Position numbers and translations under genes: made by a program
Shown here: positions 47,916 through 57,062 of the stretch, in pieces
Layout of the letters: each line of letters starts with the position of its first letter
Position numbering within the stretch: position 1 is the stretch's first letter
Notes under the pieces: model-generated
Seen by the model: the letters and a program-made list of their open reading frames with translations, nothing else
Databases searched by the model: none
Told to the model about the DNA's origin: nothing
Assembly: GCA_017506865.1 (NCBI GenBank)
Contig: JAFCMP010000090.1
Span: 868,001-932,000 of the forward strand
DNA from: Tribonema minus
Taxonomy: Eukaryota; Sar; Xanthophyceae; Tribonematales; Tribonemataceae
Reading direction: 5' to 3'
DNA: 64,000 nucleotides

Positions 47916-50018
47916 ATGAACGGTGATCAATGCACTGCTTTCTTGCGGACTGTGCCATGCAAGAAGGGTACGGCGGCGACCCATCTCAACATGGCTGGGG
48001 GAGCGTTTAACGTGCCGGAAGCGCAAATCAAGAACCTCATGCACGCGTACAGCACTTACCTCGAGCACAACAGGTATCAGGCCAACTCATTCCAGCACTT
48101 GACTGAGGTGGTGTCAGCCAAGTTCCCCTACTTCATTGACCTCGATATCCTGGACCCAGATGAGAAGTGCAGTGAGCCACCTGCGGAAGACGGTGATGAG
48201 ATGAGCACCGGCGATGAAGGAGATGAGCTCAACGCACCTCCCGGCATCAACATGATACACAGGTGGGTTACCGCAATCAATGCAGCTCTTGCAGAGTGTC
48301 TCCCCTCCTCCCCACCTGATGCCTCATCTGATGATGGTGACCTCATGTATGAGGACTACTACTGCCCTCCTGCATTCGGAGGTTGCGAGGTCATATTCAA
48401 TGGTGTCAACGTCATCGGCGACCGAGACAGTCTGTCACCGCTGGACTGCATAGTGGCCACAGCACCGGTGCGCGAGGTGATCAAGAACGGCCTCAAGTAC
48501 AGGAAGACAGGAGTCCACATCGTATGGCCTACCATGATTGTGACCAAGGAACTTGCCAACATTATGCGTGCCATCGTCATCACAGCTCTGTTTGAGTTTG
48601 ACAAAGCGCAGCGCAGGCGTGACAGGACGTACTACTGCCGTGATTGGACCTCCATAGTGGATGAGGCAGTCTACAGGAACATGAGCTCCCTCCGCATGAT
48701 CGGCAGCTACAAGCCCTGCAAATGCAACAACTGCGCAACGGATGAAATGAGGAAGAAATATGCAGAGCACGCGACTCTACTGAAGGAGTTCCAGTGCATG
48801 GTGAGTATCGAGAACAAGCGCATCAAGGACGCCAGGTATGTCACCGAGGCAGCTGCTGCCAAGCATGCCAGCGCCATTGTGCGCACGGAGAAGAGCAACA
48901 ACATGAGAGCGAACAAGGATCTGATCACCAGGGCATCGAAATTCATCCATCTGCATGAAGTGCTGACGTGCCCCTGCAAGGGGCGTCTCAAGACTACAGA
49001 TGTCGCCGCTGGAGTGTACAGCGTCGCAATGGCAGTGAATGGGGACGGCTCGCGCAACATGCAGTTCGAGCAGACCATGCAGTCGGACAGCCTCATCATG
49101 ATATACGCCATGAGCGTCAGGCGCCCCGACAACACCCCCCTCACGCCCATCCAGCTTCCAGCTCACGCTCCGGTCGCCTATGTGGTGGAGATCGAACAGG
49201 GCGAGACAGGCGAAGAGGACATGCGCGCAATGAGAGTCGTCAAGCGCAGCTACCCTCTTCCCAAGATGATGGCCGCGGCACGATACAGGGTCGAGGAGAT
49301 TGCCAGCGTGAGCATACGCGATGCCGTAGAGAACTTTGTTCGCGCCGGGTGGCTGGGCCCAGAGTATGCCAGGGTGCAGGTGCGCAAACTGTATAAACTC
49401 TACAACCAGCAGAAGAAGTGCGCTGAGGTCGACTCCAACCAAGATGGATCGCCTTACTATTCGGTCATTGCAGCAGTGGAGGGTTACGGGAGCAGCTTCT
49501 GCCACGCAGTCAACAGGGACCACACCACCAGCACCATCTACTTTGAGTTCACACCAGACCGCAGGGTTCTGCAGAAATGCCGCTCTGTAAAGAACCACAA
49601 CTGCAGACTGGCATCGAAAGAGGCGTTTGGCATTGACTACAAGGTGTATGTCGCACTCTTCCCGTACACCAAACGCACCATACAGGTACTGCCAGAGGAA
49701 GAGAAGGACTGGATGAACAAGACACTGAGCCGCAGCTACCTGACCAACTTCTTGCTCCCAAAAGATGCAGAGATGATACCACGCACCGGTCCGACCTTCA
49801 AGGCAGTGCTCAGCTTGGCCAGGACCTCCGACGCGCGCAACAAGAAGAAGCTGTCCAATACGTCATTGCTGGACATGGACGACAGCAGCAGCGCGGGGTC
49901 AGACAACGCCACCAGAGCCGGAGGGGTGAAGCGCAAGAGATCGGACCGCACGGGTCGGTCCATGGATACGAGCAGCAGCACGAGTGACATGAGTGATCTG
50001 ATTGACTCGGCGTTTTAG
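47916..50018 (+). CDS. Archaeo-eukaryotic primase, herpes/NCLDV type
   Basis: A 700-residue DNA primase. The three catalytic motifs of the family are present: PYFIDLDIL with Asp75/Asp77, TGVHIVWP with His201, and VDEAVYRNMSSLRMIGSYK with Asp249/Arg260/Lys266. A Cys-rich segment (CKCNNC) follows near 268. Around 560-600 the FEFTPDR..LQKCRSVKNHNCR stretch matches the Cys/His zinc-binding region of UL52/D5-type primases. There is no fused superfamily-3 helicase, unlike D5-type proteins. A long acidic insertion (about 80-150) and a basic, Ser-rich tail ending in KRKRSD are probably disordered. It would make primers for viral genome replication. Confidence 0.92.
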   Translation: MNGDQCTAFLRTVPCKKGTAATHLNMAGGAFNVPEAQIKNLMHAYSTYLEHNRYQANSFQHLTEVVSAKFPYFIDLDILDPDEKCSEPPAEDGDEMSTGDEGDELNAPPGINMIHRWVTAINAALAECLPSSPPDASSDDGDLMYEDYYCPPAFGGCEVIFNGVNVIGDRDSLSPLDCIVATAPVREVIKNGLKYRKTGVHIVWPTMIVTKELANIMRAIVITALFEFDKAQRRRDRTYYCRDWTSIVDEAVYRNMSSLRMIGSYKPCKCNNCATDEMRKKYAEHATLLKEFQCMVSIENKRIKDARYVTEAAAAKHASAIVRTEKSNNMRANKDLITRASKFIHLHEVLTCPCKGRLKTTDVAAGVYSVAMAVNGDGSRNMQFEQTMQSDSLIMIYAMSVRRPDNTPLTPIQLPAHAPVAYVVEIEQGETGEEDMRAMRVVKRSYPLPKMMAAARYRVEEIASVSIRDAVENFVRAGWLGPEYARVQVRKLYKLYNQQKKCAEVDSNQDGSPYYSVIAAVEGYGSSFCHAVNRDHTTSTIYFEFTPDRRVLQKCRSVKNHNCRLASKEAFGIDYKVYVALFPYTKRTIQVLPEEEKDWMNKTLSRSYLTNFLLPKDAEMIPRTGPTFKAVLSLARTSDARNKKKLSNTSLLDMDDSSSAGSDNATRAGGVKRKRSDRTGRSMDTSSSTSDMSDLIDSAF

Positions 50019-50077
50019 GCATGCGTTCAGGCATGCACGGTGCGGGGCGTGAAATATGTGTGGTATTCAATAGCAAC

Positions 50078-50632
50078 ATGCGGGTTCTTGCATTCGATAT
50101 CGGGTGTTTAAATTTTGCTGCTTGCCTTGTAGAGGTTAGCCCGTCCACAAATCCACAAGTGATTGCCTGTTGCAATGTGGTGCTGGGCGCATCTAAGGAG
50201 TGCGTAGCATCTCTAATTGCTGCAATGCACACACAAATCCGCAACAACCCTTTCATGACTGCTGCTGGGTGTGATGCTGTGCTAATCGAACAGCAGTGCG
50301 GACACGCATCACCGAAAAACTTTGCTCTGTCAGCTGCACTGTACATGTTTTACCAGCAGAGGCTGGACGCAGGCGCAATCGGGTCGCTGCAGTTTGTCAA
50401 TCCACGAGTAAAGTTTTCGAGGCTGGCAAAGATGAATTTGCCTGCCCTGGCCAATTACAAGGATCAGCTCGTGCAGTGCAGAGGCAAGGAGCTGAAGCAA
50501 CTGAGTGTTAACTGCGCCATCGAGCTAGCGAGAGCGTGGAACTGCAGCGTGTTTCAAGATGCCATGATGCGGGCCAAAAAGCAGGATGACCTCAGCGATG
50601 CCATGTTGTACGCGGTCACACACGTGATCTGA
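50078..50632 (+). CDS. RuvC-like Holliday junction resolvase (poxvirus A22 type)
   Basis: A 184-residue protein from ATG 50078. A longer frame opens at 50021, but the catalytic strand begins exactly at MRVLAFDIG. The acidic RuvC residues are visible: Asp7 in FDIG, Glu71 in VLIEQQ, and the terminal DDLSDAMLY with Asp170/171/174. A22-like resolvases cut branched replication intermediates to give unit-length genomes. It lies 60 bases after the primase on the same strand. Confidence 0.9.
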   Translation: MRVLAFDIGCLNFAACLVEVSPSTNPQVIACCNVVLGASKECVASLIAAMHTQIRNNPFMTAAGCDAVLIEQQCGHASPKNFALSAALYMFYQQRLDAGAIGSLQFVNPRVKFSRLAKMNLPALANYKDQLVQCRGKELKQLSVNCAIELARAWNCSVFQDAMMRAKKQDDLSDAMLYAVTHVI

Positions 50633-50939
50633 AGGCCTTCAGTGTCAAGAGCAAAACTACAACTAGCGAGGAGCTAAGGCTGAGCAAGTTACCACCTAAA
50701 TTTAATACTACTGCTGCTGCACGTGCTTTGACATTCTCTTGTGACTTTGGGTTACTGACGCGCTGAAGTATGCGCAATTTACTCATGTAGACTACTGACA
50801 TGACATTACCTATCATTGCTATGATGGTGATGAGTATGCTTGCGATGATGAGTGATTGCATACTGTCTAGAGCTTGTTCGTTTACCAATGCTGCAACATT
50901 TTTTCTGAAGTAGACTGTAGTCAAGGCTGCCATGGACAT
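50616..50939 (-). CDS. Small membrane protein
   Basis: A 107-residue protein with two hydrophobic segments, SLIIASILITIIAMIGNVMSVV (about 30-51) and LLSLSSSLVVVLLLTL (about 85-100), separated by a basic loop. It overlaps the 3' end of the resolvase by 17 bases. No family recognised. Size and topology recall small nucleocytoviral membrane proteins, so an envelope or ER-derived membrane role is possible. Confidence 0.6.
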   Translation of the reverse strand: MSMAALTTVYFRKNVAALVNEQALDSMQSLIIASILITIIAMIGNVMSVVYMSKLRILQRVSNPKSQENVKARAAAVVLNLGGNLLSLSSSLVVVLLLTLKAFRSRV

Positions 50940-51086
50940 GTGACTACCTTGAATATGTGTGCACGTTTGTTATATTCAGGTACCTATTGCATCATGCCAT
51001 CCAGAATGTGTCTCACCTTCTCTTCAGTATTGTTGACCTGCGGCGACAAGGATTAGTTAGTCGTGTCACATAAAGGGTCAGTGTTT

Positions 51087-51141
51087 AGTGCATACAAGAA
51101 TCGAACCTGCAACCATTTGCATTGCAAGCATGTGCTCTTAC
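51087..51141 (-). pseudogene. tRNA-like fragment (Cys-like anticodon arm)
   Basis: Minus-strand sequence containing a D-loop-like GGTAAGAGCAC, an anticodon loop-like CTTGCAATG (GCA in anticodon position, Cys), and a T-loop-like GGTTCGATTC. The spacing between these fits a tRNA. The 5' D-stem strand and acceptor stem do not pair properly, so it does not look functional as read. It may be a decayed tRNA or a tRNA-derived element. Confidence 0.4.
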
Positions 51142-51270
51142 CTTTGTACTGATGATGACGTCCCGGATGTAACGTGATACTGTGCGCATATAGGAGCGTG
51201 CAGCACGGCGTTGCGTGATGCACATGCACACCTTCAACAAAAAATAATGTTGGCGTGAAGTGCCATTGTA

Positions 51271-51801
51271 ATGTCAACCATTGCCAAGCATCGTGTGCCC
51301 CAGCCGCATTCAGTTCCACGAGTGTCAGCACACACATCAGTACATGCATCAGCCCATGCGTCAGCCCATGCATCGCCACAATTGCCGAGCAGCATGCAGC
51401 AAGCGTCAACGCTGCTGGCAGCTCCGTTGAACGGCCAGACTTTCAAGCCTGCCGTACGTCTCTACCTCACACAAGAAGACCGAGTGGCAGCGCTTCAGGC
51501 AGAGCTTTCGAAAGCGAAGCGGGAGCATGCAGCACTCGGGGGTCACGTCTTGTCATACATGACGTCCACCAACTGCAAACGCTGCGTGACAGACCAGTAC
51601 AATTTGACAGTCTCCGAAAGCATGGCGCAGAAATCGCTGACCATGGAACTGATCAATCAGGTGTTGTTGCACCAGTTCCCCAGCCATCCTGAGATGGCTG
51701 CTTCGATTTGTAATGCGATTCGTGAGTTCAGAAAGCTTGGCGCAGGTGACAGGGTTCGCCTGAAGAGAGTGAGAAAGCGCAAGACTGATGCTGCAAGTTA
51801 A
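51271..51801 (+). CDS. Hypothetical protein with His/Ala/Ser repeats
   Basis: A 176-residue protein. Residues about 20-36 are short repeats of HASA. A helix near 70-90 (QEDRVAALQAELSKAKREHAAL) predicts a short coiled coil, and two Cys follow (TNCKRC). The C-terminus is basic (RVRLKRVRKRKTD). No domain identified. The next gene on this strand follows after 59 bases. Confidence 0.6.
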   Translation: MSTIAKHRVPQPHSVPRVSAHTSVHASAHASAHASPQLPSSMQQASTLLAAPLNGQTFKPAVRLYLTQEDRVAALQAELSKAKREHAALGGHVLSYMTSTNCKRCVTDQYNLTVSESMAQKSLTMELINQVLLHQFPSHPEMAASICNAIREFRKLGAGDRVRLKRVRKRKTDAAS

Positions 51802-51860
51802 ACTGTGAATGTTAAAAATCTGCACAAATGGTGTGTCAGAGAGCATAAGCACTGCTTATT

Positions 51861-52541
51861 ATGCACGCAAGGCGATGTGCAACATCACTTGCTATCGCAG
51901 TTTCCAAGCTGCTGCCACCCTGGGACGTGTACACCGGACTGTACGTGCCCAAGTCGCACTTCAGTCGTGAGCACATTGTCCCCAAGTCTATTCTGTTGAA
52001 AGCTGGCTTGAAGAGGGCCGTGTGGGACCTAGACAATCTGTACTGTGTGGACACGGCGATAAATTCCTTGCGCTCAAACTACAAATTTGTTGACGGTGAC
52101 CCCACAGGCATGATGGAAATGGCGGACGAAAGCTCAGCACGGAGGCGTTCATCTTCACAGGACATGTGCCATGACACAACATGGGGAAACATCACTCAGC
52201 ACCAAACGTCTGGAAAGGTGATCGCGTTAAGCTCTCACCTGACAGGAGCGGTGGTCACTGTGGACGAGGCGCACAAGACTGTTGTGCCACCTGTGATTGC
52301 ACGAGGCGCAATAGCGAGGGCTGTGTATAAAATGTACGACAGGTACGGTGAGCTGTATAACTTTCAACATTTGATCCTCGAAGACGACGTCATGACAAGG
52401 TGGCTGCGCCTGCCAATGTATAATGCCGAGCTCAGACACAATGAGTTTGTTGAAAGCGTGAAAAAACGTAAGAGCATCACAAAAGGTGCGCATGACGAAC
52501 GACGTTTACATAGTAGTCGCTGCCGGCTGCGCCGCACCTGA
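51861..52541 (+). CDS. EndA/endonuclease-I-type nuclease
   Basis: A 226-residue protein. The HNH-like core of the Endonuclease I family is visible: SREHIVPKSIL with the general-base His38, then WDLDNLYCVDTAINSLRSNYKF (60-76, metal-binding Asn/His region). RGAIARAVYKMYDRY lies near 150-165 (the family's rG-x-iAR helix), followed by a C-terminal E-x-RHNEF segment. Bacterial and phage relatives cut DNA non-specifically. No signal peptide is obvious, although residues 1-20 are mildly hydrophobic. It could degrade host DNA or process viral DNA. Its last 50 bases overlap the start of the next frame. Confidence 0.8.
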   Translation: MHARRCATSLAIAVSKLLPPWDVYTGLYVPKSHFSREHIVPKSILLKAGLKRAVWDLDNLYCVDTAINSLRSNYKFVDGDPTGMMEMADESSARRRSSSQDMCHDTTWGNITQHQTSGKVIALSSHLTGAVVTVDEAHKTVVPPVIARGAIARAVYKMYDRYGELYNFQHLILEDDVMTRWLRLPMYNAELRHNEFVESVKKRKSITKGAHDERRLHSSRCRLRRT

Positions 52542-52677
52542 AGCAGCATTTGTGAATAGACCTGAAGCTGTGTCGCTCTGCAGCTCCTACAGTGAAGGAG
52601 CTTCAGTATACCGTTTTCCCGCGAGGGGAATTCCAGGGACATGTGTGAAAGTCTATGAGAAGTTTGACACTACTTGA
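52492..52677 (+). CDS. Small hypothetical protein
   Basis: A 61-residue frame from ATG 52492 (MTNDVYIVVAAG), overlapping the end of the nuclease gene by 50 bases in another frame. Compact and hydrophobic at the N-terminus, with coding-like composition (VYRFPARGIPGTCVKVYEKF). No domain. It may be expressed from the same transcript. Confidence 0.4.
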   Translation: MTNDVYIVVAAGCAAPEAAFVNRPEAVSLCSSYSEGASVYRFPARGIPGTCVKVYEKFDTT

Positions 52678-53125
52678 TACACTTGCGGTACCCTGCAAAC
52701 GCTACCGAGGCCGACACAAGTGCTGATGTTAATATGCAGACTTTAACAACACTAGCCATTGTGTAAGCGAGCGATATTCCTTGTGCAATCGAAACTGCAT
52801 CGCCACCATGTTTTTTGTACAGCCGTGATATGTTTAGATCTAAGAGCACTGACAGGGCGAGCGACATGAATGATGCTGTTGTTGCACTCACCACAAATGA
52901 TTTGAGGGCGCGTTTGATCTCATCACGCTTCTTGCATTCATCTATACGCGGGTCATCAAGCAAGGGTGCAACTGTGAGCTGCGTCGTTACCGCAATCATC
53001 ACAGGCACTGCAAGACTTGCAAACGAGTACAGGATTTTGGGAGTAGAGGCCAGCAGTGAGCGGCACTCAGAGGCATCGCATGAAAGAGCAGCTGGCGCCA
53101 TGACCAATTGTGTTATAGAGTGCAT
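52670..53125 (-). CDS. Multi-span small membrane protein
   Basis: A 151-residue protein from ATG 53125 (MHSITQLVMA); the upstream frame begins at TTG. Four hydrophobic stretches are visible (ILYSFASLAVPVMIAV, FVVSATTASFMSLALSVLL, GISLAYTMASVV, ILTSALVSASVAFAG), with a charged segment between the first two (DDPRIDECKKRDEIKRAL). No family recognised. Similar in style to the exon-2 protein near 30 kb, but I see no convincing alignment. Confidence 0.6.
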   Translation of the reverse strand: MHSITQLVMAPAALSCDASECRSLLASTPKILYSFASLAVPVMIAVTTQLTVAPLLDDPRIDECKKRDEIKRALKSFVVSATTASFMSLALSVLLDLNISRLYKKHGGDAVSIAQGISLAYTMASVVKVCILTSALVSASVAFAGYRKCIK

Positions 53126-53158
53126 TAAAAAAAAGCTCAATCTGATGCGCTTAAACGC

Positions 53159-53692
53159 CTACTTTCCAGATGTCCAGTAGTATGTCGGGTTGTCAGCTAT
53201 GTCTACTCGATTATTGGCCTTCACAAAACCGTACGCCTCCAGTTTGGCACGCAGCCCTGTTGGCTCCACATACTCGATTACAACAGTGCCAAAATCCTGC
53301 TTCAACTGCGCCAGCCAACCTTTGAAAACCCCCTGACGGCGCTTAGCAGAATCGACCTGCACCTCACGGATCACAATGCCCCACCCCGGAGCCAGCATGG
53401 CTCGCGTAACTCCGTCTCCGCAAGCTTGTGCGAGCGCATTGTACGTGCCCAAAGTGGTTGTCTTGTCGACATTCTCGTAGAAGCGCCCTTTCACCCAAAG
53501 CGAGCCATCGCACTGCAGGCCAGTGAAGGGGCTTCTGCGAAAACTCAGTTCGATTGTGCGGTTCAAAGCATGCACATCGCTCCATTTCACTTCGCCGAAT
53601 GCGTCCCATGGGTCGGTGCTGGCACCTGCACAATCAAGAATTTCAATAGCCTTGTGCTCTGCCGTTTCAGATAAGCGCATGAGATGAACCAT
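53159..53692 (-). CDS. GNAT-family acetyltransferase (putative)
   Basis: A 177-residue protein from ATG 53692 (MVHLMRLSE). The core strand-loop-helix WGIVIREVQVDSAKRRQGVF matches motif A of GNAT enzymes, with RRQGVF as the acetyl-CoA pyrophosphate loop (R/Q-x-x-G-x). After it come a helix, the strand TVVIEYVEP, and KLEAYGFVKAN, the usual motif-B/C-terminal YGF segment. The N-terminal half is unfamiliar. Substrate unknown. Confidence 0.65.
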   Translation of the reverse strand: MVHLMRLSETAEHKAIEILDCAGASTDPWDAFGEVKWSDVHALNRTIELSFRRSPFTGLQCDGSLWVKGRFYENVDKTTTLGTYNALAQACGDGVTRAMLAPGWGIVIREVQVDSAKRRQGVFKGWLAQLKQDFGTVVIEYVEPTGLRAKLEAYGFVKANNRVDIADNPTYYWTSGK

Positions 53693-54237
53693 GTCAGACT
53701 CTCGAAAGGTTATGCTACAGCAGCTGTAGCACGGCAGCATGGCTCCACATCTGCTTCAACCCGTCCAAGAGATGGCAACGTTCCTCACGCAGCGAGCTCG
53801 AAGCCCAGCACAGGCCTAAGCATAAGTAAGCATACGCATACCACACAATATGCCACTGTAGTAGCTCAGCTTCTTCTGGTGACATTAAAGTATGCTAAAT
53901 GCGATGATCTCACCAGCTCTGGCCATCGCACACATCTGCTCAAACGCAGCATCCGGATTCGCTTTGTCGACCCGGAAGAACATTGCGCCACCAGGCCTTT
54001 CTCCTTGTAAGCAATAAGCGCTCCCTCCCCTCCGGCTTGCGAAGAACAGCACCAGCGAGTGCAGCGCAGGCAGCAGCAGGCACAGCAACCCCGCACCTCA
54101 CAACACTCTCAAACTCTCACAACCTCAACCCTCAAAACCCTCAAAACCTCGATCCAAACACCCGCGCAGGCACAGGTGCAGGCAGCAGCAACAGGATCAG
54201 CAGGAACAGCAGCAGAAAAACGTCCGCACGCAACGCA
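53693..54237. other. Region without a supported gene
   Basis: About 545 bases. A short plus-strand frame (ATG 53741, 26 codons) and a minus-strand frame ending at 53885 (C-terminus GEIIAFSIL, preceded by FFRVDKANPDAAFEQM) both read like coding sequence but lack starts or context. They could be exons or gene remnants. From 53983 the plus strand is open into the 14-bp repeats and the MYND gene, but without an ATG. Confidence 0.4.
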
Positions 54238-54390
54238 AGGCAAGCACCCGCAAGCGAGCACCCGCAAGCACCCGCAAGCAAGCACCCGCAAGCAAGCACC
54301 CGCAAGCAAGCACCCGCAAGCAAGCACCCGCAAGCAAGCACCCGCAAGCAAGCACCCGCAAGCAAGCACCCGCAAGCCAGCAAGCAAGCG
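54238..54390. repeat. 14-bp tandem repeat array
   Basis: Unit GCAAGCAAGCACCC repeated about nine times with a few variants at the edges. Because 14 is not a multiple of three, the array reads through all three frames without a stop and yields a 14-residue period (KHPQASTRKQAPAS) in any protein it encodes. Confidence 0.9.
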
Positions 54391-54561
54391 CAACGTGACG
54401 CTATCCACAACAGCTTTCCAGCCGCAATCGCAAGAGCTTTGCGCAAGAAGGCTTCAGCTACAGAAAACCAGCAAGCACAAGTCAACTGCCCACAGGCACC
54501 GACAGCCCGCAAGCACCGACAGCACGGAAGCACCTGCTACACATTCCAGCAGGCACGGCAG

Positions 54562-55116
54562 ATGCTCTTTGATGTGTCCCAAAACATATCTGCGGAGCAG
54601 GACGCGCAGCTGGCAGAGCAGCTGCAGGAATTGTGGGAGGCGGGACGTAACAACGAGCGTATCAACATCTATCTTCACCCAGACGGTGAGCAGCCTGCCG
54701 TGGAACCCGATGTGACAGCAGTGCGCAGATTGCTGCGCAGCAAGCGGACTCACAAGCGCGAGCCAGGGTTTTGGAACATTGGGCAATTAGGCTCCGTTTG
54801 GTTCGATGCCTACATAGGGGGCATCACGTATCGCTTGGCAGTCGATCCTAATCGTGCTGGCGAGCCTCACGTCATAATCATTCAGTACCGTAATGCAGAC
54901 CCAGTGCCGTCTGTCGGGACCAAGTACTGCGCACTGTGTCGGATGGTAGAGGCAGAGCAGGAAGAGCCTGCTGATATTCTCGGAGTCACAGGAAAAATGC
55001 GCAAGTGCGGTGGGTGCTCAGAGAGCCCCGTTTGGTACTGCTGCAAGGCGCATCAGGTGCAGCATTGGATTCTTGAGCATCAAAACACATGCAGTGCACA
55101 GCACAGGACCGCTTAG
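54562..55116 (+). CDS. MYND zinc-finger protein
   Basis: A 184-residue protein from the first ATG in frame (54562, MLFDVSQNIS). The frame is open back to 53983 through the 14-bp repeats but has no ATG there, so a spliced or longer product is possible. The C-terminal MYND finger is clear: CALCRM, then KCGGC, YCCKAHQ and HQNTC supply the Cys/His ligands. MYND fingers bind proline-rich partners and are frequent in giant viruses with eukaryotic-type repertoires. A middle region around WNIGQLGSVWFDAYIGGITYRL is a small unknown globular domain. Confidence 0.75.
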   Translation: MLFDVSQNISAEQDAQLAEQLQELWEAGRNNERINIYLHPDGEQPAVEPDVTAVRRLLRSKRTHKREPGFWNIGQLGSVWFDAYIGGITYRLAVDPNRAGEPHVIIIQYRNADPVPSVGTKYCALCRMVEAEQEEPADILGVTGKMRKCGGCSESPVWYCCKAHQVQHWILEHQNTCSAQHRTA

Positions 55117-55343
55117 GCGCTTGAGGAGATGAAGACCGCAACATGTGTGGTGGTGGCAAAGCTAGGTCGTCCTTCACTTAAATGCACATGGTTGCAAGCA
55201 AATCTCGATCATATTGCTCAGCCTTCATCTCAAATGCATATCATTGCATTGCATTGCGGGGTTGGCAAGAGCATAGACAGCAGCATGACGGCGGTTCATT
55301 GAAACACATGCAAGATTGGCGGCAAGGAGTGTATTTGCTGGCG

Positions 55344-56702
55344 TCATTGCCTTACAGGTTCAATGCACACTGTAAAAGTCATGTGGCCAGTAGCATCTAG
55401 CCATTCTTCAATGCCTACATTGTTGGCAAACCCCATTTTCCTCACCCCCAATTCCCACGCCCTGGTCGTCTGCAGCCACAGAGGATTTACTGGCCTATGG
55501 ACCTCCAGGGACACCAAAGCCTTGTGGAATGTCTTAGTGGCCCCTACCCTGCTAGCAATGGCATCACCGCCTTGGGGGTGCACGTAGATCCCCCAAGAAT
55601 TCTGCTTGGCAGACCATTCTAGCTCGACCCCCCACCACAATCCTGCTATGAACATGGCGCAATCTGCATGAGACACCTGCACCACGACATTCTTGCCGGT
55701 TTCTAGCGCTTTCTGCTGTGCCTCTGTCATTGCCCGCCTTGTTGCTGTAGTCGTAAACACCAGTTGCGTTACTGACGACTTTCGACGAGAACCTGGGCGC
55801 ATTTGCATAGACAACACATCGCCTCCAGCAAGTTTGACGTCTCTACTCCCCGGAAGCATCCAGAGTCCGCTGGACTGGATGGCACATAGCATGGCAATGT
55901 TCTGCGCATCCCACCACTGGCTAAAAAATGGTAAGACGGCTGCCATGTACTCTGGCTTGAGCGAGATCATCTTTACGCAGCTGGCGATGACCTCAGGCAC
56001 ATGGAGTAGCGCCCGTTCGTGCGCCCAGGAAACGGCCACCGCAGCAACCGTGCTCTCGTTGAAGCAGCGCACAACATCCCCGTGCAGTACTGCCTCCAGT
56101 GCCCCCTCCGGAAGCGCCATGAGCTTCGCCCGCAGTTTGCTGTTGTTCATAGCCACGTCTAAGTCGAAAAGCTCCTCCATCGCCTTCAGAGCTGCTGGTC
56201 TGAAGACGCTCAGCAGACTTGTGATGATGGCAGGGCGTTCGAAGAAAGTGATGGCTTCGTCGTAAGTAACAGGCTCGCCGCTCGCCACTTTCTCCGACAG
56301 CGTTTCTATTACTACTCGCCTCACCTGCTCGACCTGGTGCATGTCTGCACACTCAAAGCAGTTGATGATCCTCGCAATAGCGCTGCAGCCGGCGGGTAGT
56401 TTGTTGTGATAAATGGTGTAGAGCATGTCCTCCACTCCCTGCTCTTCCTCTCGTGTGTTCGCGATGATGTCTAACGTCGCTTGCCCTTGTCTTGATGATC
56501 TCCAGCGTAGCAGGTGGGCCTTGAACACTGGACTGCTATAGATGAGCAAGGACGCGTGCAGGTGAAACTGCTTGGCGCTGACCCTAAGCCTTTTGTTGCG
56601 GCAGATTCCCTCGTCTGCCATGCGGATATTTACGAGGACGTCGGCATAGTCATCACTGCCCCACAGACACGCGATCCCATCCTCCTCAAGCCCCGCCACC
56701 AT
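55344..56702 (-). CDS. BTB-BACK domain protein
   Basis: A 452-residue protein. Residues about 18-120 match a BTB/POZ domain: YADVLVNIRM, then FHLHASLLIYSSPVFKAHLLRW (the dimer-forming core). The following part (about 120-260) is helical with BACK-like spacing (CFECADMHQVEQV, EALEAVLHGDVVRCFNE). The C-terminal 150 residues have beta-rich, Trp-containing segments (GLWWGVELEWSAKQNSWGIYVH), possibly a substrate-binding fold. BTB-BACK proteins serve as adaptors of cullin-3 ubiquitin ligases, so the virus may redirect host protein turnover. No kelch repeats are present. Confidence 0.8.
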   Translation of the reverse strand: MVAGLEEDGIACLWGSDDYADVLVNIRMADEGICRNKRLRVSAKQFHLHASLLIYSSPVFKAHLLRWRSSRQGQATLDIIANTREEEQGVEDMLYTIYHNKLPAGCSAIARIINCFECADMHQVEQVRRVVIETLSEKVASGEPVTYDEAITFFERPAIITSLLSVFRPAALKAMEELFDLDVAMNNSKLRAKLMALPEGALEAVLHGDVVRCFNESTVAAVAVSWAHERALLHVPEVIASCVKMISLKPEYMAAVLPFFSQWWDAQNIAMLCAIQSSGLWMLPGSRDVKLAGGDVLSMQMRPGSRRKSSVTQLVFTTTATRRAMTEAQQKALETGKNVVVQVSHADCAMFIAGLWWGVELEWSAKQNSWGIYVHPQGGDAIASRVGATKTFHKALVSLEVHRPVNPLWLQTTRAWELGVRKMGFANNVGIEEWLDATGHMTFTVCIEPVRQ

Positions 56703-57062
56703 TGTACTCTGACAAACTGTATGAAATTGCGCTCATGACGACGTGGTTTTCCCCCGGCTGCCCCCCTACTTGCCGTGCTGCTCACTTATTCTGCAGGCGT
56801 GGGAAACAGCATTGGGAGACCAGAGCAGCAGCAGGTGGAGGGATAGTAGCAGCCTTCCAGGGGAGAGGACTCAGCAAGGAATGCACCAGTACCGTGGCGA
56901 GCGACGGTGGGTTCACGTGCCAATACTTCAAGTTTGCGATTAACACTGTGTCCTATCACAGGCAAGTAGAGGAAGCGATTCACATGATAACCATTCCTTA
57001 TCGATCTGCTCTCCACTTCACATGCGCCATTCTGCGTTAATCGCTTTCTAATTATCACCTTT
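56703..57062. other. Intergenic region, nothing recognised
   Basis: About 360 bases between two minus-strand genes. A plus-strand open frame covers it but has no coding character. No repeats seen. Confidence 0.4.

Noticed and set aside
48777-49598. 273-codon minus-strand frame inside the primase gene
   Set aside because: Antisense shadow of a well-supported gene.
53885-54088. Minus-strand frame ending FSIL with coding-like residues
   Set aside because: Could be a gene remnant, but has no start, domain or neighbour that supports it.
56702-57040. Plus-strand frame in the gap between the BTB-BACK and response-regulator genes
   Set aside because: Composition is not coding-like and no domain is seen.
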